Shown piece by piece: positions 47,621-60,035 of a stretch of 64,000 nucleotides of DNA. This DNA is from Zhengitettix transpicula (lineage: Eukaryota > Arthropoda > Insecta > Orthoptera > Tetrigidae), in NCBI GenBank assembly GCA_037074705.1, contig CM073591.1, positions 38,544,587 through 38,608,586 of the forward strand. Direction: 5' to 3'. Position numbers and translations under genes: made by a program. Positions within the stretch are counted from its first letter, which is position 1, and every line of letters starts with the position of its first letter. Below the pieces are notes generated by a model. It saw only the letters and a list, made by a program, of their open reading frames with translations, ran no database searches and was not told where the DNA came from.

Positions 47621-48137
47621 CAAGTAAATGATATTAAATATTAACTACTGATTAACGCCCAATATTTGGAATCTACTGTGTATACTTTGAGGCAACTAGG
47701 AGATCTTCATCTAATATTTTAAAGTAAATTATGAATATCACATTTGTTTCCTCGTTTTAGATTAAAGCCCTATAGGCCTAGTAATATACTTATTCACGAA
47801 CGTTTCCTTATCCAGGTACGTTCCTCATCTGCACCCTTCCTTTCTAGAGAGGCCGTATCTATATTAACATACCACACGCATAAGTGATTTAGGAGCTGAT
47901 TCTGGCCATTCTTGAAGTTAAGGTCTAAGCTTTGCATGTTAATTGGATTACAGGTGTTCCTAATCTATGAATGTTTGATAAAATATCCTCAAGCATTCTA
48001 GTCATGGTAGTCATTATTAATAATTTTAAAGCACGTCTGAACTGAGATCCTCTTCATATTTTGATCCGTTACTTATTCGTTTAATGAACCGTGCTGGCCG
48101 CAATAAATATAAATGTAAATGCTTTTTTATATAGTGT
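47621..48137. other. AT-rich stretch, no gene seen
   Basis: Nothing was recognised. Confidence 0.5.
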
Positions 48138-48236
48138 CAACTCTCCTTTAATAGCGTAGGAAGGGCTTCAAAAGGGGGGATAAGGAAGAGTAGAGCAAGT
48201 TAAATAGAGGTTAACTAGGGCCCCCGGGCTGTTTTG
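48138..48236 (-). repeat. Family B 3' fragment
   Basis: Reverse-complement match to the 3' part of the 30 kb unit: CAACTCTCCTTTAATAGCGT, AGGAAGGGCTTCAAAAGGGG and AACTAGGGCCCCCGGGCTG. Confidence 0.6.
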
Positions 48237-48990
48237 AAAGAAATAAATAACTTCTTACGGGAGGGGCAAGACTTTGTGCAGAAAGTGGGCTAGGAAGAAA
48301 GGATGTGACGGTCTGAGTGATCGATTTCCGAGCACCAATTAGAAGTCGTTATGACAATGAAAATTTATATCTAACTGTTTAAAAAGACTTTTTGACGAAT
48401 ACCCAAAATTTTACATCTTCATCCCCTAAAAAACAATGCGAATTTTTTATGCACAAAATATTTACTTTTCTTTTTCGAGAGCATATCAAATAAATATAAA
48501 ATGGAGAAATTTGGTGAGTATAAAGTATATTCGTTTCATAAAGTATTCTCAGTTTATTAAGCGTGTCAGTTGTTTATTTAAAGACAAAGTTCCAGCAAAA
48601 TTCATATACTCCGCCGGCAATCATTATACCGGAAAAGGCTATAATTTACAATGTTAATTTTCAGTAATAATATTTAAAAGAATAATAGCGATTCAAGAAA
48701 TATTTAATTGCTATAGAAATGAATCTACTTAATTGCATCGACCTAAAAGACTTTCGCATGTTGTAGTTCAAATAAAGAAATTATCAAGCAACTGTTTCTA
48801 TAGTTATGTCAAAACTAGATCAGGAAATTTTACTATTAATGATTCGTGTTTATTTTCCTCATAAGGCATTGATAATCCTAGCCCGTTTCCTACTACAGCT
48901 GTTAAGTATCAGTCGCCGTGGTTATTTCTTCGTCTTTGTAAGAAAGATGTAGGGTGAATTTACCGAATCGTTGGGAGTGAAGTCTCGATC
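48237..48990. other. AT-rich stretch, no gene seen
   Basis: A 73-codon plus frame at 48436-48657 has no domain. Confidence 0.5.
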
Positions 48991-49200
48991 ATTGATCCAC
49001 TAGGGGAAAGGCTCTGACTCACAGGAATGGCATTTTTTCTCTCCCCTCGCAGCTTGTGTACTAGGTCACTGGGCCTGGGAAGTGTGTCACTAGGGGAGCC
49101 AAGGGGAGAGGGTGAAGCTCCCGGGACTCGAACGGGGGGTCATGAATGTAGTACGTCATTTCCCCCTGGGGCTAACTTTGAAAATCTTTAAAACTGACAG
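48991..49200. other. GC-rich patch with degenerate tRNA-like segment
   Basis: The minus strand carries CCCGTTCGAGTCCCGGGAGC (B-box-like) near 49110-49135, but no A-box or cloverleaf. It is possibly a diverged tRNA-derived repeat. Confidence 0.25.
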
Positions 49201-50130
49201 TACCATATCTGACAGCAATAAAGACCGTGTATCGCAACAAAGCTGATGGATGGAAATGGAAAACATCGGTCGGAACTTAAATATTAATAAAAATATATAT
49301 TGTAATAACGCATTTACCTATGCCAGTATAATTTTCTCACCTTAATATGGACATATTGGCAATGACACCGATCTCTAATAAAATATGTTTATTTATAAAT
49401 CAATCTTTTAAAACATGTTCACCTGATGGAAATCCTGATAATAAACAAAATACTTATTGATTTCATATTCAATATTTTCACTGACTTATAAAATATTTGT
49501 TAATATTTTAATCATATATTTGGAGCTTTGTGGATAAAACTTACTCATGATAAACGGTGACCACTATTCCACAAAGCGCAGTGATTATTTAAGTACTGAA
49601 GAATGCTACAGGAAATTAAAGAAACAACTTATAGGTGATATACAACTATGTGAAGTAATGAGAAGATTCAAGGAACAGACATAAAATACTAACAATAGTA
49701 GTGTAAGGTTATTTGTAAGATTCAACTATTGTTAATTCGGTAGATAATTCATTTATTAATGTTGATTATTTTGAAAAATTATGTGATTACATGTTATATT
49801 TCTTTTGAACTTAAAAAATAAATTTTCGGGTCAGGTTTAAGGAAGGGAATATATTATTCACATTACACGAGGTTATTTACAATAGCTACCGTTGTTATAT
49901 GTTATCTCCGAAGAAGGATAGAGACAAAATTGAATGTTATATATGTGTTTGAAGTAGTGTGTTTCTTCGTAATTTCTTTTGCTTCAGTATCCTGACAACT
50001 TCCCAAGCGACACTACTGTCGTGCGGGATGCAGCAAAGGAATGAAAGGCGCTTACTATTCTCTGGTTTCGTTTTAATTTATTATTGAAAATATGAAAAGT
50101 CCGTGTTATAATAAGTTAACTATTTATATG
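49201..50130. other. AT-rich stretch, no gene seen
   Basis: Nothing was recognised. Confidence 0.55.
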
Positions 50131-50296
50131 AAGAAGTTGCCAATTAACAGACAAAATAACGTGAGTTTGTCACCTAGTTTGTGCGGTGTGCCGCTCTTGC
50201 GTTATTGAATCACCTGACGAAATGACCAACGATTACAGAAACTTAATGTGATATTTATCTTATGAATTTATTTTGTGAGTTAATTGGCTACTTCTT
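50131..50296. mobile_element. Family A-related element with inverted termini
   Basis: The termini AGAAGTTGCCAATTAACAG (50133 on) and TTAATTGGCTACTTCTT (right) pair, with ACAAAATAA/TTATTTTGT inside them. The interior has CACCTGACGAAATGACC and TTACAGAAACTTAATGTG, in the family A order CTGACGA ... GAAAC on the plus strand. Confidence 0.6.
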
Positions 50297-51195
50297 TATC
50301 TAATTGGTTTATTTTTAGCTATCAATAGCTACTGGCCGTAAAATCGCGTTTTTATTATTAATTTTAACATTTTATCAAACTTTTTCAATTCTCTATTTCC
50401 ATCATTTTTATCCTAAAAACTTATAAAATGACATCGTTTACTATCTCAAACAACGTCTACGTATTTAAATATAATATTAGGTATGATAAATTGTACGTTA
50501 GACGTTTATAAATTACGGAACCTGTGAAGATACGTGTTTGTGGATTCCTTTAGTAATATTTCCAACTTTGTCTCCATAAATTGGTTTCACACTTAATTGG
50601 TATATGTATGTTTCCATCGTTTCAAGATTCGTAACGGAAATAAACAGTGGTGACTGTTGAAGTCCTTTTAATAATTATCATACTATATTTATAATCCGAT
50701 TTTCAAATTATAATTTGTTGGACCAGTATTTTGGATAAGTACATTCCTTATTATGGAATTCCCAGGTTTTATTTCAATATTTAGAAGAATAGAGATAATT
50801 AATACGAGACAAATTAAACTGATTACTATAAAACGAAACAAAAAAATTTGCTATTTAATGTCAGCACTTCGAGACTTTTAACACTACCGTCTCAATTCCA
50901 CATTTGTTTCTAACCAAAACCGGTCATGGCAGGCTTTTCTTCTGAGACGACAAATAAATTATTGCCTGAATGGCATACGAAATTGCGAAATCACGAATAT
51001 ATATATTTATATATATTCCGAAATCTGAAATAATCTCTGATACAGCGCCCACATATACCTGAAAATTTTATCTTGGCACCCTGTTGGGTTAAATAATTAG
51101 TCCACAAATTTTTTGTACATACATATTTTATTCTGCGTTTTTTTAAATAATATTGTAAATTAACTAACAAAATAGAAACCGGTTATAAAATGTGA

Positions 51196-51246
<51 letters not shown>

Positions 51247-53335
51247 GTTTAAAGAAAGGGCATCGCTTTTTTCTAAACGATATTAATTTCATTTCAAGTA
51301 ATTCCAAAGAAACATCTATGGAATTACAACTGCTGATTTTGTTATAAATATTTGGACATCAAGAAAAACATTTTTTAATCAATACTAAATATTTTTAATA
51401 AATTATTGAAATTTTAATTGCTCAACGGTACTGTTTTTGCACAGTTGTGATGAAACGCAATAAATTTTGTTTCTAGAAAGTATGTTAGATTCATGCATAA
51501 GATTACTATCGAATCTGTATTATTAATAACTGAAATTAAAAGGGTTCCTGTTTGTAACTTTGTACACCTTCTTCTTTTATTATGAAATTATTTAATTTAT
51601 TTCTATTGATTTTGTTAATTTTATTATTTAAAAATAACAGAAGATTACTAAATATATATGAATATAATATTTGAGGCAATTCTATCAATTAAAAATATAA
51701 TTACTTATATTTTCGACAAATAATTTATTTATATATCTCTAACAACTTATTCGCAGAATCGTTATAAAATAATAAAAAGGAACTGCAGGCGTAAGTGAGC
51801 CACATTGAACGCTATCCAACAACTCAAATTTTTAATAACTACCTTAATATTAGTAAATTAAAATTAGCCAGACCTTTCCTCTTGATAGAAATTTTCCCTC
51901 GCTTGCGAAAGATTCCTGCGTTCCAAAATCTAATAATTGTCTGCGGCCGAGACCCGCTAACCAATATCGACAAAGCAAGGGAAGAGAAGGGAAATATCTG
52001 AAAGGTTTCTTCTATCCCATGCGAATGAGATTCTCGAAACTCGGCGAAAAGTTGGATTGTATAGGGAAAAATTCAATATAAAGGCTGAATTACTCAGAAA
52101 TCAGAAAGCCGACGTGTGGTATTGTGGTATTTATTGGCAGATATGAGAAGTTCCAGGAGGGAAGGCAATATAACATCTCTCTGTGTCGCTAGTGCAGCCT
52201 CTGGAATGCTGAAAAGAAGAAGGAACCCTCCAAATAATGGACAGGAAACCAAGCAAAACCGAGTACTCTGCGAATGAGAAAATATAGTGAAATAGTTCTG
52301 AAATTAATTGTCAATCATTTCTCTTTCCGAAATAAGTATTTAAGTATCGATTTGGTTGTGAAGTACGCCCAGAAAAAAATTTCTCTCGGTGTTTTAGAAG
52401 CGTAACTTAGGAAACCTCGACGATTACGAAGAAAATACGAGTACCCACACAAGTCTGTACTTATAGAAGTATTAAAATTATAAAATATTCTAATGAAAAG
52501 AAGTTAGTTCTTAAAGTGAACTGGACGGCAGAAAATAACACAGTTTTTCACTAATCTAGAGAAACGATGTTATTCTCTGTTTCAAAAGAAATTAAAGCGG
52601 AAATTCACGTCGTACATAAACTATAATAAACGAAACAGCAGTATTAATCAAGAACGAATCATTCAAAGAAAAATCTGAGATTTTTGTTCTTCAGAAGATT
52701 TTATCATTGAATTCAGAATGTGAAAGAAATTGATGAAACTGTATGGATTATGTGAAGAAAAAACGTGGAAATACAAAAGTAGAATTTCTTGAAATTACAG
52801 CCCACAGAAAAACGTTGATGGCCTAATGGTGGAATGAAAATATTTTTTTAAACCTTTGCTACGAGATTATTCCTTACATTTAATTTATTGGGTCGTATTC
52901 TGAAAGGTCACGCCACAGAAATCTTCCGCGAGCAGTTTCATGAAATGATATCAACTCTCTGGGATTCATAGCCGTCACTCCAACTCAATGTTTTGTGAAA
53001 GAATTTACCCGCAACTTTGACAACTGTAACTTTGTTGGTAAATCAATAAAAATTACAATTGTAATAAAATTGGTTATCGCAGTTTAAAAATAGTTTCCTA
53101 ATATCCACAAATCATTCAGGGGAATGCCGGGATGAGGACCTTTAATAATTTTTAAACCAAGACAGATTATTGTATTCTTACCTGAAAATTGACAACGAAA
53201 ACCAAGGATTGTTTGTTATGACAGGCGGTCATCAGTTTCACTTAGGGAGCAACCATAAATGGACGGTATAAAAAACTAGATTATGAACAAGATTGAAGAT
53301 ATCCTTTCAGGAACGTTGGGACTGTACTCATTTGG
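50297..53335. other. AT-rich stretch, no gene seen
   Basis: Apart from the TA tract at 51199 I find nothing. The 51790-52000 patch has a 68-codon frame with no domain. Confidence 0.55.
51199..51243. repeat. (TA)n tract
   Basis: About 45 bases of uninterrupted TA, the longest in the window. Confidence 0.95.
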
Positions 53336-53577
53336 CCACACTAATTATTCATTTGGCTACATACGAGAGTCGTTGCAGTGCGAGGCCGCTAATTTGACTT
53401 CTTTTGCCACGTAACGACCTGCTTCTATTTTTCCGATAGTGTTCTGTGCGTGTGTGGTGTTACTGGTGTCCATTTTTCAGCGGCTGCCGGCTGCCACCTA
53501 TTTGTCCCCGTCCCTGTCGTCGGGGTGGGGCGTGGGGGCGCGCGACTCATATGTAATTCACGGGTGTTGCGGTCGCC

Positions 53578-53587
53578 GTCACGTGAC
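53578..53587. promoter_or_regulatory. Palindromic E-box GTCACGTGAC
   Basis: A perfect 10-bp palindrome matching the extended CACGTG motif of USF/MITF/TFEB-type bHLH-ZIP factors. Occupancy is not known. Confidence 0.3.
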
Positions 53588-53893
53588 AGGTATTGCCGCC
53601 GATCAATCCAATCTGGCGCTCCATAATGTAGCGACACAGATGCGGACAACGGGGTTCGAACGGCCGACCACCCGCCACCGCAGCTGTATGAGATATTCAA
53701 TGGCGGCGGCGATAATGGAGCACCTTATCGACAACGGCGGAAACTTTGTATAATGCAGGCGCAGGGCCTCGAACCCGGGCCCGGAGGTCGTCTTGACAGG
53801 CCACTATGTCATTCAAACATCGCGTCCGGAAACGACGATCGCGAACAATACGCCATTGTGGACAGAACAAAGATCGGCAGTGGCTTTGTCCGT

Positions 53894-53982
53894 GTCATAA
53901 CGTGATTGCGTAAGAATTGCAAAGGTACGACAGCAGCCACAACCAGAGATGCTGTTCCGATTAATAGGCACACGGGAGGGCT
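53894..53982 (+). repeat. Island block X, copy 1
   Basis: Aligned without gaps to the reverse complement of 54934-55022: 78 of 89 positions agree by my count. The best-kept core is AAAGGTACGACAGCAGCCAC and CCAGAGATGCTGTT. It does not match families A, B or C and lacks retroposon features. Confidence 0.8.
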
Positions 53983-54056
53983 GGAATGCAATAAGCGTAC
54001 AATATAGAACGATATAGGTGAAGATGGCCATAAAGAGAGGGCAAAAGAAATAAGGA

Positions 54057-54083
54057 CATATATATATACATATATATATATAA
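54057..54083. repeat. (TA)n tract
   Basis: Alternating TA with one C interruption. Confidence 0.85.
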
Positions 54084-54933
54084 TTATATTAGTCCCACGT
54101 TTTGGCGTCCAATAATGTAACAGCCAAATTGAAGATATTAAAAAAAAATTAATTTGCCCCATGGCATGTATTGTAATTAACAAATTGTAGCTTTTTAAAA
54201 TATTTACTTTACGCCATAGTTAGGAAGCAATTTATTGTAATATTGAATTTTGAATTATTTAAAGAAATTTATATTTTATTACTATCATTTAATGAAATAT
54301 TTAATTTCAATTAATATATTTTTCAGGCAATTCTCTATGTTTAGTGAAATTTTTGAAATTATGAAACAGAAATTTGAATATTACAATATTTAAATAAATT
54401 TTTGGAAACATATAATTAATTTTTTATGTAATTTTTACACATGGCTTTCAGTATGAAAAATTTGACACTTATCTCAAGTCGTTTTGTCGGGCCTCATGAA
54501 AAGTATAGATTTACTCCTTGTAATGTAAAATTTAAATACAATTTTTTATTTGAAATTACATAAATATTAACTTATTGTATTTTCAATTACACAGACACAA
54601 AACTGAAATATGACGGTTCAGAAATAATGAAGAATTAACTAAATTGAAGAATAATACTCTAGGATCCCAAAGTTTTTCACAACACACTATCACCAGTTAT
54701 TTAAGTCAACTGTTAACTTTTGAAAATATAGGCCATGTTGGGCATAAAAATGCACAAACACACCCAACGAAATCCTTTCAGAGCTCCATACAATAGGATC
54801 CCGCCTATGGATTCAAGATGTTTTGCCCGCAGACATCAACGATCAATCAGTATGATTGACAACGTCCAAGATGTTTTGACCGTGAGGACCGGTCAGTGTT
54901 ACAGTGATCAAAATAATGATTATATCACACTAT
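54084..54933. other. AT-rich spacer between block X copies
   Basis: AT-rich to about 54700, then of mixed composition. Nothing else was recognised. Confidence 0.5.
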
Positions 54934-55022
54934 AGCTCGCCCGTGAGCCTGTTAATGGAAACAGCATCTCTGGTCGTGGCTGCTGTCGTACCTTTGTAAT
55001 TCTTACACAAGCACGTTGTGAC
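54934..55022 (-). repeat. Island block X, copy 2 (inverted)
   Basis: Inverted partner of 53894-53982. It is followed after 9 bases by block Y, so the two blocks sit side by side only here. Confidence 0.8.
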
Positions 55023-55031
55023 AAGGTGACA

Positions 55032-55090
55032 CTCGCGCGCCTGTGTGAGATAAAACTCGCATTTAACCCGCCGTTTGTTTAAAAATCCTT
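55032..55090 (+). repeat. Island block Y, copy 1
   Basis: Directly repeated at 56546-56603. The identical core is CATTTAACCCGCCGTTTGTT; there are only five or so differences over 59 bases, including a one-base indel. Confidence 0.8.
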
Positions 55091-56342
55091 CATTTACCTA
55101 TTAAGTAAATCATCCAGATCCATCACCCACAAATTTTCAGAGTTATTATCTTCCGCTTAATTCTATGAATATCTCTGTGTCGAACTATTATTTATATTTC
55201 ACGGTTCAATAAAACGTTTCACTTCGCTCCATATTTTATAATTTCTTCTCGTTCAGCTCTTTCGGCCTTACTGTTCGGCCACGAGCTTTTAGTGACCAAC
55301 TTCCATAAACAGAATAACTTTTTGACAACATAAAAATCCATCCCCTCTACTCAAAACTCTACCTGTTGGTGATATTATTTGATATTATTTAATTTCCGAA
55401 CAGATGCATTCATTTTTGCGACTTAAAGAGATTTTGTGACCTCTTTAATGGACATTTGTCCAATAAATTTAATAAAGTGGACTAGCGGTACAAGAATTGT
55501 TTCAAAAATTTGTATTAACATTTTCTGAATTCATAGAAAAATCCCTTGTGATATGAAAATTTTCTTATTTTCATTTGAATCTCGAAAAAAAGATTGAGTT
55601 CTTTGTTGAATTTAAAAATTTGATTATTTACCAGAAATGAATATTAATAATCCTAACACCGCGTCACTAATGAAAAATTCTTGTTACTAAATGTTGTGTC
55701 GCGGTGTTTATGCCGTTAAATGACGTTTTCACAAGCTGTAAAGGAAAACCGCTTATGTGGAAATAAATAATAAATACCTGTGCCCGAATTAATTACACAG
55801 TAACGTTGCATTGTAACTCAATCGTATTGATTTACTCAAGAAATTTTGATTTGTAATTGTAAACGTTCAGTTTCAAAAGTGACTTTAAACGTTATTTATC
55901 CTAATAATCATTTAAATCGTATTGAGTTATATTAAAATCGGTTGCTCTTCCTAATATTTATTTAATTTCGACTTATAATTAAGACGATTCACTTAAGGAT
56001 AAATTTATATTTTAATTACTAGTCTACATAATTTTTAATCAGTATTTTATCTAGTTAGTTTTAGGAAACACTGCTTCCTACTTGAACTCTTGTCTCTCTG
56101 CCCATAATTTTACTACTTTCTATCATTCCATGTACCAATATTCTACATCAACACGTCATTTAGTCATAAATTTTTTTGAACTATTTACCACATGTATTCA
56201 AATATATACACTGATTAAGTTTACACCCATACCCAGAAAATGTATAGTATTGTTGCGATCGGTTGAAATTATGGATAAGATTGCTGGATATAATTATTAA
56301 CGTTAAATTATATACATGTAAATATTACCTATCTAATATATT
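55091..56342. other. AT-rich stretch, no gene seen
   Basis: A 72-codon plus frame at 56082-56300 lacks a domain. Confidence 0.5.
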
Positions 56343-56370
56343 AATATATATATATATATATATATATAAT
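56343..56370. repeat. (TA)n tract
   Basis: Uninterrupted TA for about 26 bases. Confidence 0.9.
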
Positions 56371-56545
56371 AATGCGAGTTGGAGAATTGTCCATTGCGGT
56401 TTGTCGGAAAATTTACACACGCACACGAAGAATTTTCCCCCTGGTGCGATAAGAAACCGATACGTAAACGATAAAATAGCAGCAGAACGTGGTAAAGCGA
56501 ACACACAGTGAATTAAAGAGCTGAGCATTTAATTCCCCCAACACA

Positions 56546-56603
56546 CACGCGCGCCTGTGTGTGATACAACTCACATTTAACCCGCCGTTTGTTTAAAATC
56601 CTT
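56546..56603 (+). repeat. Island block Y, copy 2
   Basis: Direct-repeat partner of 55032-55090, again sitting at the edge of a GC-richer island (56604-57330). Confidence 0.8.
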
Positions 56604-57330
56604 CTTTTTTTCCCTTCATTGGTATCGGCAAGCGATTTATATTTTTTAACTTTTCCGCCTATACGCTTCAATCCGATGCTATATTCCCCCTCGGCTTTCG
56701 TCTCGTTTTTTAAATAAAGCTTTTTTCTCTCTTTCTCTCGTGTCGTCCGCGTGTTATTTTTTCCCTCTGTCTGTTTTGCGTGGATATGTGTTGCGCCGAG
56801 GGTGGAAGGGAGGGCGAGGGTGGGAGTGGGGTAGCAGATAATGGATTTAACAGATTGTTAACATTACCGTGATTGTCATCGGCTGCGCGGATCTTCTACG
56901 AGAGGCCAATAAAAAAAGGAGCAGAGAATCAGTGGCCACGGATTTTTTTTTTTCGACGATTTGGGAGGTGGAAAGTAGGTGCGTAGGTGTGGGACGTCAG
57001 CCCCAGATTCGAGCACAATATTATCGCGGCTTTCAATCACCGATGGGATGGTGGGGCTCCCTCTGCGTCACATTTTAGCACCGACAGCAATGTGTCCAAT
57101 TGATTCATAGATATAACCGCCCCCGTTCGTGCACCACTCACCTCTGCTCACACTCAATCACACACACATACATACACGTACTTGCAAATGCATTGCCCTG
57201 TCTGTCTCTGCAAAAGCGCCAGCCACGCGCTAATGTTCAAGGAAATGATGACCACTCTCGTTTTCGCCACGCGCAGCGATACACTACACGAGGTTGAATG
57301 CAGGAATTACAGGAACAACAGTATTTCAGC
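56604..57330. other. GC-richer island
   Basis: Contains GGAGGGCGAGGGTGGGAGTG, GTTAACATTACCGTG and GCGGCTTTCAATCACCGATG. Three plus-strand frames of 60-70 codons are not supported by any domain. Candidate non-coding element. Confidence 0.35.
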
Positions 57331-59150
57331 TAAAGAAAAAAAATATTTTTTAATAAGTCCTGAAAGATGATTACAAGAGAAGAACACTGGATTGTAAATA
57401 GTAGATTTGAAGATTATGGGTTTTACGAAAGTAAAGAATAGATCAAATGAAACTAGCTAAATGATAGAATGATACAGAAAACACTGATAGGACTGTATAG
57501 GTACTTCTCAGCCTTCATAAGAAATTAAAGTAACTATTGTGATTATATAATAGGTTATTAAATTAAATTTCTCATTTAAATAACTTAGGCAAAGACAATA
57601 AATAATATTAATTATACTATAATAAATTCTTTCGCGGGGTTATAGAGGGTAAAACGACTGTGGTCAGAGTACAATTTAGAATGTTTATGTCACAACCGGT
57701 ACTTGTCAAAAAGACTGGACTGGAAATTTTGCAAACGACCGTCAAATAATTCTTGTGTCTGGCAGTTCAGTTCCTCTCTTGCTGCTCGTGGCAGGAACGA
57801 TAGGAGTCCAATACTACCTCTATATGTAACTCGGGGAAAATTTACGTAATTATATATTAGTGTAGCTCAACAACCAAAACTTCCTTTCATGCTTTATCTT
57901 CGCCACTAATAAATATCAAACAGAAAATTGTCCATCTTCAATACGTCTTACTAACTCTCAATGTTCTGACTCTTCTCGTCGGTTCGTTTCTTGGATCGTT
58001 CATTGTACCTTTCGCAAGAAAAACCCTACTGAGGTCACATTTCGACTGGGTTTTGTGAACGAATGTCGTATTTTAGGTCCTCAAATTTTAGCGTCTAAAA
58101 ATGGCCATTATATGTATGAAAAGTTCAGTTCAGTTCATTTTCGATTGTAGATAATTAGTCAGATTATAACGGAAAACGCACAAGAGACTTCTTCACAAAT
58201 GAAAGTGTACTAGAAAATTTTAATATTGAATATAATATTACAATAATATGAATGCAAAGAGGACAGAGCAAAACACAAGTTCTCTTCGGTAAGGTGAAAC
58301 TCGATTTACAGCCTTAGAGATTTAACTATTTTGATGACTTTGGAAATAGTGAAAACTGTATTACGGGTAACGAAATTGTTTGATTTGATACGATGAGTCA
58401 GAGATATTATTACTGGGATACATAATCAGGAGTCTCTAAATGACGTTTAAACTATAGATGACAAAAATATCTGAATATAGAAAACTTTTCAAATGGGATT
58501 TCCAAATATTTCTTCTTCGGAATACTAAAAGAGGAGATTATATGGTATTGACGTGCAGAAAAAAAAATTGTTTGTTAATTCCCTTGTTGGAATTTGCAAA
58601 ATGTATCGGTTAATACGTTTTGAGGAAGAAAAGGAATTTCAGGATCATTCGTTACTTGTTGGGCTTCTTTATAAATAGTATCTCTTCTTATCTTTCCACA
58701 GTCTCGAGATGAGGTTTTAAGCATTTAATTAAAACGAATTGTTGCTTCACTGGAATCAAAGATAACACGATTATTTAGATGCTTATGTTTGGAAGAATGA
58801 ATAACATACTTTTAAGGTAGAGGGTGGAGAATGTTTAGAAACCTTATATATATATATATATATATATATACAGTCTGTAAATATCAGTTTAAAGTTTGGT
58901 TAAAATGGTGTTTGACTAGAAACAATATTTTTTTGTATTTAATTCTCTGTTCTAATGTCGAACTATACTACATGCCATTTCTTCCGATATCTGTGAGTCT
59001 CTTAAATTTTAGCTGATTCTTTATAAGTGTCCTTGTAGATCTATAATGTTTTAATTTCAAACTTCTCATTAGTTACTTAGCTATTTCCCTCGCGTGGGGG
59101 TTTTTTCTCCGAGTGTTTTTCTTGGCCTGTCCTACGTTATGGTTAACAAT
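57331..59150. other. AT-rich stretch, no gene seen
   Basis: Apart from the TA tract at 58844 nothing was recognised. Confidence 0.55.
58844..58871. repeat. (TA)n tract
   Basis: Uninterrupted TA. Confidence 0.9.
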
Positions 59151-59154
59151 GTAG

Positions 59155-59640
59155 TTTTCATTGTATCTGCTGATCGAGGAAGCGTGTAATTAGCCGGTAC
59201 AGTGTCAGGTGTCCGCACTCACTTGCGAAGCAGTAAGAATCGTCCATCTCCATACCATGATGAGAGATGAAACGGCGCGGGCCGGAGAGACGTCTATTTG
59301 CACAGTTGGGTGTAAGACGCCTTCCACTTTGCATAGTCTTGATCTGGGCTTGTTTGCCCCAGGGCCGCTAATTGTCTGCGTCCGTGTTTACCACTTCCCA
59401 CCGCGTCACAGGACCCGTTAATTATCCTCAACTTCGTCCTAAGACAAAGACACGCATGTGTCCTCGGCCCACCAACTCGCTAAAAGAAATTCTCCCCCGC
59501 ATCCCTAACTTGGAGCTCCTTACATCCTCTCCAACTACCACAACACCACGGATCGTTAGATACACAAGGTACCAGGGGTCTATACATTTCCTTAGCGCCA
59601 TTTACCAACGTAGGGATTCTACAGGCTAAGTAGCTGTGCG
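59155..59640. other. GC-richer island with TAAT cores
   Basis: Contains GCGTGTAATTAGCCGG, GGCCGCTAATTGTCTGCG and CCCGTTAATTATCC, three TAAT(T) cores within about 250 bases. Plus frames of 70 and 85 codons show no domain. Candidate conserved non-coding element. Confidence 0.4.
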
Positions 59641-59829
59641 TCCATCAGGAGAATGGATTATGACGACTCAGAAAATGTTCGAAAAAAGTTGATTCAGCAT
59701 TACTTGGAAATCGTCTATTCGGTTCCATTACAGCTTGATGTTCAAATGAACAACGATCCTACGATATTGTTAAAATATCCCCATTGGTCTAACTAATAAT
59801 AAAATATCTTCCCATACGTACGATGAGAA

Positions 59830-60035
59830 GTCAGCAATCAAATGTATTCGCTTTTTCTTAACTTCCCACAGCAGTCATTTCCAATATGGCCCATATATTC
59901 TCAAGACCTCCAATACTCTGGGAAGGAATTGTTTCCGGAAGAGCATGAAGCCACGTATGCTATTCTTCCGCCACCTGTTGATCAAGGGTGAATCGACGGG
60001 CTCTTAAAGTATATTACAGAACACCAGTTTCCAGT
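59830..60035 (-). mobile_element. Possible mariner-type transposase C-terminus, relic
   Basis: On the minus strand, the frame through 60001 reads LRARRFTLDQQVAEE, a stop, then HTWLHALPETIPSQSIGGL. This resembles the C-terminal region of mariner-superfamily transposases (L.GRRF.sDqeV.e.V..WL...P..F...GI..L). Stops interrupt it and the DDE/D catalytic residues are not visible. The match rests on spacing and a few residues, so it is tentative. No terminal inverted repeats were found. Confidence 0.35.

Larger units (their letters stand above)
53340..54022. other. GC-rich island with duplicated block
   Basis: The most GC-rich part of the 3' third of the window. It holds CACACTAATTATTCATTTGG (homeodomain-like), the palindrome GTCACGTGAC (53578-53587), TCAATGGCGGCGGCGATAAT, and the 89-bp block 53894-53982 that recurs inverted at 54934-55022. 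The 104-codon plus and 124-codon minus frames overlap one another and carry no recognised domain. Confidence 0.45.

Noticed and set aside
53640..53665. GGGGTTCGAACGGCCGACC as a B-box
   Set aside because: Isolated 11-base similarity with no tRNA arms around it.
53755..53820. tRNA-like B-box (GGGTTCGAGGCCC on the minus strand)
   Set aside because: No A-box or cloverleaf is present. The C/G-rich island makes such a match likely by chance.
53809..54183. 124-codon minus-strand frame with hydrophobic stretches
   Set aside because: The start lies in the (TA)n tract (Ile/Tyr run), and the frame crosses block X, whose inverted copy has no matching open frame.
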